Source: Ferirhizobium litorale
Lineage (GTDB): Bacteria > Pseudomonadota > Alphaproteobacteria > Rhizobiales > Rhizobiaceae
Assembly (NCBI GenBank): GCA_030028905.1
Contig: JALDYZ010000005.1
Span: forward strand, 62,001-126,000
Direction of reading: 5' to 3'
Length of the DNA stretch: 64,000 nt
Position numbers and translations under genes: made by a program. Positions 15,721 through 23,384 of this stretch are shown piece by piece (positions within the stretch are counted from its first letter, which is position 1; each line of letters opens with the position of its first letter). The notes under the pieces were generated by a model. That model saw only the letters and a list, made by a program, of their open reading frames with translations, had not been told where the DNA came from and searched no databases.

Positions 15721-16763
15721 AGGCACCCCGGATGCTTTTCAGCGGCATAGGCGAGCCCCAGCAGGTGGAGCGTCGACGGATAGTACAAAGTCGGCCGAAA
15801 CTGTCTCAGATCCTCCGGGATTGGCTTGGCCTCGGCTACACAGGCCACAAGATGGTTAATAAATCGGTAACCTGGATCGGTGAGCAGTGTACCAGGCCCC
15901 GCGTCATCAAAGGTCATCAGCTGCAGGCTGTCTTCCGGACCCGTCGTCTGTTTCCGCAGTCGCTGGACGAGGGCGGGCGCCGGATTTCCGGCCCTTGCGA
16001 GATAGAGCGGTATGCGCAGCGCGTTGTATCCGTATTCGCCCGGAAAGCCGTCGGCCGGCCGCATCTCGCCGGCGAGCGACACCCAGTCTGTCGGAAGCTG
16101 CCGCGGCCCGAACTGCATTTTCTCGACAAGCGCCAACCCGTCGCCGGACAGCTTGGTCCAATCGGCCTGCGGCGCCAGTTGCGCCAGCAACGGGAAGGCC
16201 TCGAAGATGTAATAGGAGGGATTGATGACCGGGCCGTCCGGCCTGTCAGCGGCAGCAAAACCCGTGACTGCCGGCAGCAGGAGGAGGCGTTCGCCGTGGG
16301 CCACGACCGCCTTCGAGGCCAGGGCAGTCGCGATCCTTGAAGCGGCGGCCGTGTAGTCGTCGCGGTTCCACCGCGCCCCTGCCAGCGCCAAGGCATAGGC
16401 GATGAGGATGTCGCCGTCGGTGGCGTTGTTGATGTCGGTCACATGCGGCCTTTTCGACGGATCCCAGCGCCAGACGGCAAGGCCATCGTCGCGCACCAGC
16501 AGTTCGGTGCGGGTGAAGGACCAGATCTGCTCGAAATCGGGCGGGCTGTCGGCATAGTAGGCGAGCAACAGGCCATAGCCCTGGCCCTCGCTGTGGCTTA
16601 TGTTGCCGTTGCCGGTATCGATGATCCGGCCGCTCGTATCGAGGAAGTTCTCCTTGTATGCGTTCCAGGCTTCCGCGCTGATCAACGGCTTCGATGCCGC
16701 TCCCGAAGCCAGGACCACGGCGAACAGACCGGCGGCGATGGCTTTGGCGAGCGACTGCATCAT
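15717..16763 (-). CDS. bcsZ: cellulose-operon endoglucanase, glycoside hydrolase family 8
   Basis: A 348-residue GH8 endo-beta-1,4-glucanase with a Sec signal peptide (AIAAGLFAVVLASGAASKP). The general acid is in the family motif HSEGQGYG (Glu about residue 59), and the catalytic base region is in VTDINNATDGDILIAYAL. It acts in the periplasm, trimming nascent cellulose, and is required for normal cellulose output in rhizobia and agrobacteria (there called celC). It is coupled by ATGA overlaps to bcsB upstream and to the TPR gene downstream. The start codon is one of two adjacent ATGs (16763 or 16760). Confidence 0.93.
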   Translation of the reverse strand: MMQSLAKAIAAGLFAVVLASGAASKPLISAEAWNAYKENFLDTSGRIIDTGNGNISHSEGQGYGLLLAYYADSPPDFEQIWSFTRTELLVRDDGLAVWRWDPSKRPHVTDINNATDGDILIAYALALAGARWNRDDYTAAASRIATALASKAVVAHGERLLLLPAVTGFAAADRPDGPVINPSYYIFEAFPLLAQLAPQADWTKLSGDGLALVEKMQFGPRQLPTDWVSLAGEMRPADGFPGEYGYNALRIPLYLARAGNPAPALVQRLRKQTTGPEDSLQLMTFDDAGPGTLLTDPGYRFINHLVACVAEAKPIPEDLRQFRPTLYYPSTLHLLGLAYAAEKHPGCL

Positions 16764-19099
16764 GAGCGCCTGCCGAGCATCGAGAGCAGTTTCCCGGTCG
16801 CGAATGCAAGCAGGAGGGCAATGGCGCCGACCACCAGCGCATAGGACAGGATGTTGGTTGAGAACCAGTTCGCCGCGATCAGGCGATAGTTGGCGAGCGA
16901 GGGCGGTAGCGTCTCGACGAAGGAAAAGTTGGTCACGGGACGGCTGGTTACCGTCTTCTCGCTGCCTTCGTAGGTGACGATCTCGCCGGTGATCTGGTTC
17001 CAGTTGGTTTCCGTCGACATCGCCAGCATGCCGTCGCGCAGTTCCTTGACTGTCGGTGCCGAGACCAGGGTCCAGGTGCCGTCATTGCTCGGGTTGGCGC
17101 TCTGGGCGATGAGGAACGTGGCGTTATCCGGGGGGACGAACTTCCTGTCTGCGGACGGCGAAAACTGCAGCGAGCTCATGGATATGTCGAAGTTGCGCTT
17201 GAGCCATCCGGAGATCGCCGTCAGCGGCGTGTGCCAGATGCCGCCGCTAACCTTGGAGCGCCATTCATCGAGCGCCGCATCCGTACGTGCCTCGTCGACG
17301 GCCGAACTGCTCTTCTGTCCCCATCCGGTCAGGCTGGTGCTGTCGATGCCGAGCTGTGTCAGTGCCGTGGGCGGAATATCCGCGAGCGGCCCGAGGAAGA
17401 TGCCGTTGCGATTGGAGAGCGCAGCCGGCGAAGCGGCGAGCTCAACATCGATCGGCCGGCCGCCTGCCACGGCCATCCGGGCGAGCAGGGTCGCCGCGGC
17501 GGTCAGCGTATCCGGATCGCCGCGCCCGATGAAGACAGGTATCGGTTGGCTGTCGCGTCGGCCGTAGGGTGCGCTCGTGCCGGAGAGAGCCGCAAGGTTC
17601 GGACGCCGTGCGATCCGCGCGAAGGCCGGCATATGGAACTCGGATGTGTCGAAGAGCGCGAAGCGTGGCGTTTTGTCGGCTGTCGCGCCGGGGGCGCAAA
17701 CCTCGTCTTCCTCAGTCTTCAGGATCGCCTCGATGGCAACCGTGTTTAGGCCGGGCTTGAAGTGGCGCAGCGTCGTGCGCACCGGGAAGTGACGCATGAT
17801 GCCGCCGCCGGAGCTGGTAAGCGGGACGGTTGTTGCGATGTTGCCGTTGACATAGACATCGATGTGGCTGCCCGGCTCGACCGCGTCCGAGTAGGCGGCG
17901 TCGAGCAGGATCGTCGCCTGCCCATAGGAGTCGGCATAGAAATCGGACGGGATGCCGATATTGAAGTCCGTGCGCAGCCGCCGGCCGGCAAACTCCTGGG
18001 TGCGGATGCCGAGTTCTGAAAACCGGATATGGGAGTCGGAAAACAGGAAAGGCGCGTCCGGGAACCGCCAGGGGCTGGTGGCGTATTTCTCTCGCTGGTC
18101 CGTCGTTCCATCGTGCGAGGCCGACGTTATTCGACCGATGGCCGTTTCGACGCCTTGCCAGTCTGGGGCGCTGACGATCAGCACCGGAAGATCGGAACCC
18201 GACTGGCTGGCGAAGGCCACGACGGGATTGTTGTGGGCTGTGGGTGGAAGCTCCGGCAGCAGCGGCGCGAGCTCGGCAGCGGTGCCGACAAGGACCGTCA
18301 CCTGCCCTTTTTCGGATGGTGATACATCGCTGCCGTCGATCACGATGGACTGGTTGGGCGTGTTCGTCAGCAGGGCAAGGCCCTGCGCCAGCATCAGCAA
18401 CGGCTGGGTCGCCCGGCGTTGGTCGAGCGCCGGAGCGACGAGGCGGAATTCCGTGCGTCCATGGGCATTGCTGCCGAGAGTCTTGATGTCGTCAATGCCG
18501 GACCAGACTCCGGCCGTGCCGCCCTCGAAGGCAAGATAGGTGATGGCCGGGTCGATGTTCGACCAAAGCTCGTAAGTCGATTCGATGCTGCAGTCCGTAC
18601 GGTGCCGTTGCACCGCCTGGACGCTGATCAGGTTCGCGCCCGGCTGCAGCAGGGCGTAAGGGATGTCGTAGGAAAATTCCTTGATGCCCTCCGGTGAACT
18701 GATCGGTTCGTCAACAACGAGCGTGTTGTTGATGTGCACGGTAAGGCGCGAGGCTTCGGGTGCGACGAAGATCGAATTCTGGTAGCCGAGGTTGAGTCTG
18801 GCGCCGGCTTTCGCCTGTTCCGCAGTCAGGTAGACGGACCAGGTCCGCTGGTCGTTTTCGCCACTGAGCGTCAGCATTTCGGCCGGAATGACGTAGCGCC
18901 GGTGAAACTGAGGCGCGCCTGCCACGAGACCGGTTCCTGCCGAGGGCTGTGCCGCACCGATGGCAGGTTCCTGACCCGGTGCCGGCGAGCTTTCGCCGGC
19001 CGGGCGCTCCGTCGACATGTCGAATGGCGCAGGTTGGGCCATGGCGTTTGCCTGCGCGAGAACCAGGAAGAACGCCGACGCGACGCTTGCCATTTTCAT
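16760..19099 (-). CDS. bcsB: cellulose synthase periplasmic subunit BcsB
   Basis: A 779-residue BcsB: signal peptide (MKMASVASAFFLVLAQANAMAQ), a large periplasmic region with two carbohydrate-binding/flavodoxin-like repeats, and one C-terminal transmembrane helix (NWFSTNILSYALVVGAIALLLAFATGKLL) that packs against BcsA. Family signatures include FDIGIPSDFYADSYG-like FNIGIPSDFYADSYG and the LTGWGQKSS region. It guides the glucan from the BcsA channel into the periplasm and is essential for catalytic activity of the pair. The ATG at 19099 lies in the ATGA overlap with the bcsA stop; an upstream extension in the same frame lies antisense-free within bcsA and is not used. Confidence 0.93.
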   Translation of the reverse strand: MKMASVASAFFLVLAQANAMAQPAPFDMSTERPAGESSPAPGQEPAIGAAQPSAGTGLVAGAPQFHRRYVIPAEMLTLSGENDQRTWSVYLTAEQAKAGARLNLGYQNSIFVAPEASRLTVHINNTLVVDEPISSPEGIKEFSYDIPYALLQPGANLISVQAVQRHRTDCSIESTYELWSNIDPAITYLAFEGGTAGVWSGIDDIKTLGSNAHGRTEFRLVAPALDQRRATQPLLMLAQGLALLTNTPNQSIVIDGSDVSPSEKGQVTVLVGTAAELAPLLPELPPTAHNNPVVAFASQSGSDLPVLIVSAPDWQGVETAIGRITSASHDGTTDQREKYATSPWRFPDAPFLFSDSHIRFSELGIRTQEFAGRRLRTDFNIGIPSDFYADSYGQATILLDAAYSDAVEPGSHIDVYVNGNIATTVPLTSSGGGIMRHFPVRTTLRHFKPGLNTVAIEAILKTEEDEVCAPGATADKTPRFALFDTSEFHMPAFARIARRPNLAALSGTSAPYGRRDSQPIPVFIGRGDPDTLTAAATLLARMAVAGGRPIDVELAASPAALSNRNGIFLGPLADIPPTALTQLGIDSTSLTGWGQKSSSAVDEARTDAALDEWRSKVSGGIWHTPLTAISGWLKRNFDISMSSLQFSPSADRKFVPPDNATFLIAQSANPSNDGTWTLVSAPTVKELRDGMLAMSTETNWNQITGEIVTYEGSEKTVTSRPVTNFSFVETLPPSLANYRLIAANWFSTNILSYALVVGAIALLLAFATGKLLSMLGRRS

Positions 19100-21282
19100 G
19101 CGGTCTTCTCCTTCCTGGCCACCACGCTCGCCTTGTCGCTGCCGAGCGTCCTGAAAAGGTAGGAGAGGCCACGATAGGTCTGGAAGATCGACAGTCCGAT
19201 GAACCAGGCCGTGCCGCGGATAAGGCCCGGGTTTCTCCTGCGGGCCTGTTGGAACTGGCTCCATTGTGTCGAATTGGCGAAGATCAGGTCCGCGACCAGA
19301 CTGTGGTGGCGGGCAATTTCCGGAAGGTAGCGGCAGCCGATCGCGGTGAGGTTGCCCTCGGTTTCGCGGTTGCGGACCTCGACCGGCAATATTTCTTCGG
19401 TGGCGCTGCTGTAGGGCTTGAAGCGGATCTCTGCCCGGGCGCTCGTCGGCATCTCGCCGAGGTCGCCATAGACCTGGACGCGGGCGCCGTTGACCGAAAC
19501 GTCCTCGATCGTCGCCGGAAACCAACGGCCGCCAAGGCCGAATTCGCAGCGACGCGTCACCCTGACCCGTCGTGTCGGTGAGTGTTCCGCCCGTTCGGAA
19601 ACGACGCCGAGCGCGCAGCCGGCAAGGATCAGGTTGAGGAGGTTCCAGCCGCCGACGACCAGGGTGACGTCCGCCTTGAATGGATCGGTCTGGAACCGGT
19701 AGACGGTGACGATGAGGGCGACCAGCAGGACCGCAAAGATGACGAAGAACGGCCGGCTGATTTCCGACAGGCGGTTGACCAGAACGGATTCATCCTTCGC
19801 CGTCACCTTGAATGTCGGCTTTCTCGGATTGACGATCACCGAGACCACGGCCGGCAGCAGGTGCACGGTCTGAACATACTCGTAGAGCTCCGATATCCAC
19901 GGCCAGCGGAACGACCCGTAGAGGTAGTTCTGCATCATCAGGTTCACGAGCAGGTAGGACAGGGTGTAGCCGAGGAACTCGCCGCCCGATGCCATGAAAA
20001 TCTGAAGATCGAAGAAAAGATAGAAGAGCGGCGCAACGAGGAAGGTCGCCCGCGCGAAGGGAAACAGCCAGAACAGCGTCGACGACATGTAGCAGAGCCG
20101 CTGCGGGATCGACAGGCCGCGCTTGAAGAGCGGAAAGCGGAAGCGCATGATCTGCATCATGCCCTGGGCCCAGCGGCTGCGTTGTCCGATGAAGCTCGCA
20201 AACGTGGCCGGTTGCAGTCCCGCTATCAGCGGCTTGTCGACATAAACGCTGCTCCAACCGCGGGAATGGAGTTCGACCGCCGTCTCGCAATCCTCGGTGA
20301 TGCTGATGCCGCTGAAGCCGTTGGCCGATTCCAGCGCCTCACGCCGCAGTACAGCAGCGGAGCCGCAAAAGAAGGCGGCATTCCATTTATCGAGCCCGCG
20401 CTGGATGATGCCGTAGAACATCTCGTTCTCGCTCGGCATCTTCTCGAAGGTCTGCAGGTTGCGCTCAACCGGGTCGGGGTTCAGGAAGAAGTGCGGCGTC
20501 TGTACTAAAAAGAGCTTCGGATCCTCGGAGAAGTAGCCGACGGTCTCCTTCAGAAAATCACGGGCCGGGGCGTGGTCGGCATCGAAAACCGCGATCAGTT
20601 CGCTCTTCGAATGCTTCATGCCGTTGTTGAGGTTTCCCGCCTTGGCATGCTCGTTGCGGTCGCGCGTGAGGTAATGGACATCGAGGTCGGCGCACAGTGT
20701 CTGGAGTTCCCGGTGGCGCATGGTGGCCGCCTGGGCCTCGAGCAACTTGTCGGAGTTGCGTTTCTGCGCCGTTCCGCCATCGTCGAGCAGCCACACCTCC
20801 AGCCGGTCGGCGGGGTAGTCCATTCCCTTGGCAGCGGCCAGCGTGTTGGCAAGCAGGGCCGGGTCCTCGTTGTAGGTCGGCACGAACACATCGACACGCG
20901 GAAACTTGCCCTCCGGTGGGGTCGGCGAGGGGCGGGGCGGCAGGGGCCTGGATACCACGAACAGGCTGAGCGCCAGCATCATGACGCTGTACATCTCGGC
21001 AAGGTAGAGAAGAATGGCCGGGATGAAGTTTTCCGGCTGGTTTGCGGGTGGCAGGGTGTTGAACGTGCGCCAGTAGACATAGCGCATCACGATTGCCGTA
21101 CCGAAAGCCAGCGCTACAAGGCGCCAGTTGCCCTCGGCCTTGAGTATCTTGATGACCCCCATGACGGTGACGGCGAGCAACCCCAGGATAAGCTGGGTCT
21201 GCAGATTGATCGGGATCATCACCATTGCGATGAGTCCGACGGAGAAAGCTGCCCAGATAAGGACAATGCCTGCCTTGCGCAT
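19096..21282 (-). CDS. bcsA: cellulose synthase catalytic subunit (UDP-forming), GT2 with PilZ
   Basis: A 728-residue inner-membrane processive glycosyltransferase that polymerises UDP-glucose into beta-1,4-glucan. Visible are the GT2 motifs VPTYNEDP, DDGGT, FDADHAP and TED and the acceptor motif QRSRW (about residue 366), multiple transmembrane helices on both sides, and a C-terminal PilZ domain (arginine-rich RRVRVTRRCEF, then DVSVNG, about 570-670) that binds c-di-GMP. ATG 21282 follows an in-frame TTG that I do not consider the start. It heads the ATGA-coupled chain bcsA-bcsB-bcsZ-TPR. Regulation by c-di-GMP is expected from the PilZ residues. Confidence 0.95.
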   Translation of the reverse strand: MRKAGIVLIWAAFSVGLIAMVMIPINLQTQLILGLLAVTVMGVIKILKAEGNWRLVALAFGTAIVMRYVYWRTFNTLPPANQPENFIPAILLYLAEMYSVMMLALSLFVVSRPLPPRPSPTPPEGKFPRVDVFVPTYNEDPALLANTLAAAKGMDYPADRLEVWLLDDGGTAQKRNSDKLLEAQAATMRHRELQTLCADLDVHYLTRDRNEHAKAGNLNNGMKHSKSELIAVFDADHAPARDFLKETVGYFSEDPKLFLVQTPHFFLNPDPVERNLQTFEKMPSENEMFYGIIQRGLDKWNAAFFCGSAAVLRREALESANGFSGISITEDCETAVELHSRGWSSVYVDKPLIAGLQPATFASFIGQRSRWAQGMMQIMRFRFPLFKRGLSIPQRLCYMSSTLFWLFPFARATFLVAPLFYLFFDLQIFMASGGEFLGYTLSYLLVNLMMQNYLYGSFRWPWISELYEYVQTVHLLPAVVSVIVNPRKPTFKVTAKDESVLVNRLSEISRPFFVIFAVLLVALIVTVYRFQTDPFKADVTLVVGGWNLLNLILAGCALGVVSERAEHSPTRRVRVTRRCEFGLGGRWFPATIEDVSVNGARVQVYGDLGEMPTSARAEIRFKPYSSATEEILPVEVRNRETEGNLTAIGCRYLPEIARHHSLVADLIFANSTQWSQFQQARRRNPGLIRGTAWFIGLSIFQTYRGLSYLFRTLGSDKASVVARKEKTA

Positions 21283-21577
21283 CAACTAGACCTTCCAACG
21301 GGCAGGAATGCCCGGCTTCAAAGCATGCGTCGAAACCCTTCCCCGGAATTTCTCGAGGTTGAACTTGCCTCGGGGGAGGGCGGATTTCCGAATATGTCAG
21401 ACTGCGGCACGGGAGCCGTCGTCGCAGTATTGGTATGCCTATATCCGACCGGCGGTCCGCGTTCGGAACCGGCGGTCCGCGTTCGGACCGGATGATTTTA
21501 TCAGAGCATTAGCATATATTTTTGTATTGCCGAGGGGTGTCTTCGCACTTCTTCACATACATCTTCAATCGTCGGCC
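21283..21577. other. intergenic region between bcsN and bcsA
   Basis: 295 bp without a convincing gene. It holds the leader and probable promoter of bcsA (read leftward), a perfect 2x20-bp tandem repeat (21448-21487), and an AT-rich stretch around 21494-21530. Short open frames here have no ribosome site or recognisable product. Confidence 0.6.
21448..21487. repeat. two perfect tandem copies of a 20-bp unit
   Basis: The unit beginning ACCGGCGGTCCGCG occurs at 21448-21467 and again, identical, at 21468-21487, roughly 170-205 bp upstream of the bcsA start. A 20-bp period places both copies on nearly the same face of the helix, so paired regulator binding is conceivable; a replication-slippage duplication is the simple alternative. 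Confidence 0.85.
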
Positions 21578-22552
21578 CTATCGACATCCGGTTGTTGCCG
21601 CTGCTGCACCGGCGCAGGCCGGCGACGGCACGACGACATTCGGGAGATCGGCGTCTTGCGTGGCCGGGGACGGCAGCCTGACCGTGCTCACGGGTGCGGG
21701 CACCGGGCTGGCCTCGATCCGTTCGACCGCGGGTGCGGAGGTTGCGCGCGGCACGACCGGGCGCGGGGCAAAGGAACCGGCCATCTCCCGTGGCTTTGGA
21801 TAGGTTGGCGCCGTCGTTGCGCCAAGCGTGTCGGGCACTCTTGGCGGAGCGCCGTAAGGGTTCCAGCCGGGGTTCGAAAATGTGCCGCTGATCGTGTAGC
21901 CGTACATGACAGTCAGCAGGTCCTCCTCGGTCGCGTCGGCGTCGCAAAGCCTCAGCCGCACCTGGATCATGCCGCTGTTCTGGAAGAACGGCCGCTCGTT
22001 GTCCGTCGAGCGGACCTGCTGCCAGGCATAGAGGCAGGCGTCCGTGTCCCTGCCGCGCCCGAAGGCATAGCTGAACGGACCGTAATTGTTCTGCAGGTAG
22101 AGCTGCGACTGGCGGAGCGAAACGCCGGGAAACTGGCGCCGGATTTCCGAAAGCATGCTCGTCTTCTGCAGAGGCCTGTAGGCAAGCCGGCTGCGGCCGT
22201 CATGTTCGGCGCCGACCGGCCCGTACATCCTGACGCTCATTACGTTCTGGCCGGGGGTGGCGGCGGCGGTAAAGAGCAGGATGTCCTGTTCCACGGCATT
22301 GTTGTAGCGCCGTTCCACGATGTCGACGATCGCCGGTCCGCCGGCCGGCGGCAGCGCAAGGGCGTTTTCAGCCGAGACAGTCGCTCCGTTCGTCGGGATC
22401 TTTTCCCCGCCCGTCGACATGCAACCACCCAGCAGCAGGCCAACCGCGGCGAGCGCCAACGATATGCCCGGCCTTCGGATGCTTTCTGTCGATACGGGTT
22501 CTTGCCCGTCGCGGCGGGGTCTTTCGGGGGGCACGGCAACCTTTCGAATCAC
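21578..22552 (-). CDS. bcsN: cellulose biosynthesis lipoprotein BcsN
   Basis: A 324-residue lipoprotein: after a short basic leader there is a hydrophobic segment and lipobox (LALAAVGLLLGGC, lipidated Cys about residue 44), then a folded domain of the rhizobial BcsN type. The position just upstream of bcsA on the same strand supports the call. BcsN is found in alphaproteobacterial type III cellulose clusters; its mechanism is not established. The GTG at 22552 is chosen because AAAGG lies 7 bases before it; a second GTG (codon 20, VSTESIRR) would give a leader of more normal length. The end is rich in Pro and Thr. Confidence 0.8.
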   Translation of the reverse strand: MIRKVAVPPERPRRDGQEPVSTESIRRPGISLALAAVGLLLGGCMSTGGEKIPTNGATVSAENALALPPAGGPAIVDIVERRYNNAVEQDILLFTAAATPGQNVMSVRMYGPVGAEHDGRSRLAYRPLQKTSMLSEIRRQFPGVSLRQSQLYLQNNYGPFSYAFGRGRDTDACLYAWQQVRSTDNERPFFQNSGMIQVRLRLCDADATEEDLLTVMYGYTISGTFSNPGWNPYGAPPRVPDTLGATTAPTYPKPREMAGSFAPRPVVPRATSAPAVERIEASPVPAPVSTVRLPSPATQDADLPNVVVPSPACAGAAAATTGCR

Positions 22553-22872
22553 TATGGCCTTTGTTTATCTTGAATGAAAATACAGGTCACCGCCATTCGA
22601 TGCGCGCGTCGTGGTAGCAATGAAGCCTTGAGACGCAGGGTATTGCGGCTGATTTTCCCGATTCCCTGACAAACTTCCTGTTTAACCAGCTGCCGGACGC
22701 ATAGGAACAAGACACAGCTTGCGGTATCATTGTTTTCGCTCACCGGCCGGCGTTCAATATTATTTGGTTTGTCGGCGGTTGAACAAGACGTGCACATATT
22801 CGCACTTATTTACTCAAGAGAATGCCGGTTTCATCGCTATCTGCGCGATATCAACAGGGGAGTAAACACGTC
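22553..22872. other. divergent intergenic region between bcsN and a small membrane-protein gene
   Basis: 320 bp with no supported gene. It must contain the leftward promoter of the bcs cluster and the rightward promoter of the membrane-protein gene at 22873. It is AT-richer than its surroundings around 22735-22830. A loose inverted pair GTTCAA/TTGAAC brackets about 20 bp near 22750-22785. I see no clear consensus promoter. Confidence 0.5.
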
Positions 22873-23286
22873 ATGCCGAAAATTGCGCATTTATACTTCA
22901 AGTCCGCAGTTATCTTCTTCCTGGCCGGGATCATCGTCGGACTGAAAATGGCGATCTCCGGCAACCACGATGTCATCCCTGCCCATGCCCATATCAATCT
23001 GCTCGGCTGGGTAAGCTGCGCAATAATCGGCGCCTACTTCGCCTTCTGTCCCGCCAAGGCGGAGAAGCGGCTGGCGATGCTGCAGTTCGGCCTCTACGTG
23101 ACATCCGTGGCGATGATCAGCATTGCTCTGTATCTGATGGGCGTCGGATATCCGCAGATCGAGCCGCTTGCGGCGTTCGGCTCCATCCTCACCCTGGTCG
23201 CGGCGCTCATGTTTGCGTTCATCGTCTTTTCGCCTGACACCGCGCCGGCCTCGTCACTCGGCCTCGGTTCGCGCGCCACGCCGTAG
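22873..23286 (+). CDS. small four-helix membrane protein, haem-copper-oxidase subunit I-like
   Basis: A 137-residue integral membrane protein with four predicted helices (about 8-28, 40-60, 68-92, 98-120). The segment PAHAHINLLGW resembles the haem-ligand helix of cbb3 oxidase subunit I and NorB (HxHxxLLGW), and small proteins like this in rhizobia are often labelled cytochrome c oxidase-like. It is far too short to be an oxidase and lacks the copper ligands. AGGGGAG lies about 10 bases before ATG 22873. It stands alone between the bcs cluster and putA. Possible roles are haem binding or sensing; none is proven. Confidence 0.65.
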   Translation: MPKIAHLYFKSAVIFFLAGIIVGLKMAISGNHDVIPAHAHINLLGWVSCAIIGAYFAFCPAKAEKRLAMLQFGLYVTSVAMISIALYLMGVGYPQIEPLAAFGSILTLVAALMFAFIVFSPDTAPASSLGLGSRATP

Positions 23287-23340
23287 AGACAGCCGGGTGT
23301 CGCTGGGGCTCGTGTGGGGGTTGCTTGGTTCGGGCATGAA

Positions 23341-23365
23341 AAAGCCGGCTGAGCGCCGGCTTCTC
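23341..23365 (-). terminator. intrinsic terminator after putA (possibly bidirectional)
   Basis: An 8-bp perfect stem AAGCCGGC/GCCGGCTT (23342-23349 and 23355-23362) with a 5-base loop. In the leftward direction it is followed by a short T run, as expected for the end of putA, whose stop is at 23385. It may also serve the rightward membrane-protein gene ending at 23286. Confidence 0.75.
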
Positions 23366-23384
23366 GCTGTTTGTTTCGAAGTTC

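Noticed and set aside
14098-15750. 550-residue plus-strand open frame opposite the cellulose TPR gene
   Set aside because: Opposite to a TPR protein that is linked to bcsZ by an ATGA overlap; no recognisable domain.
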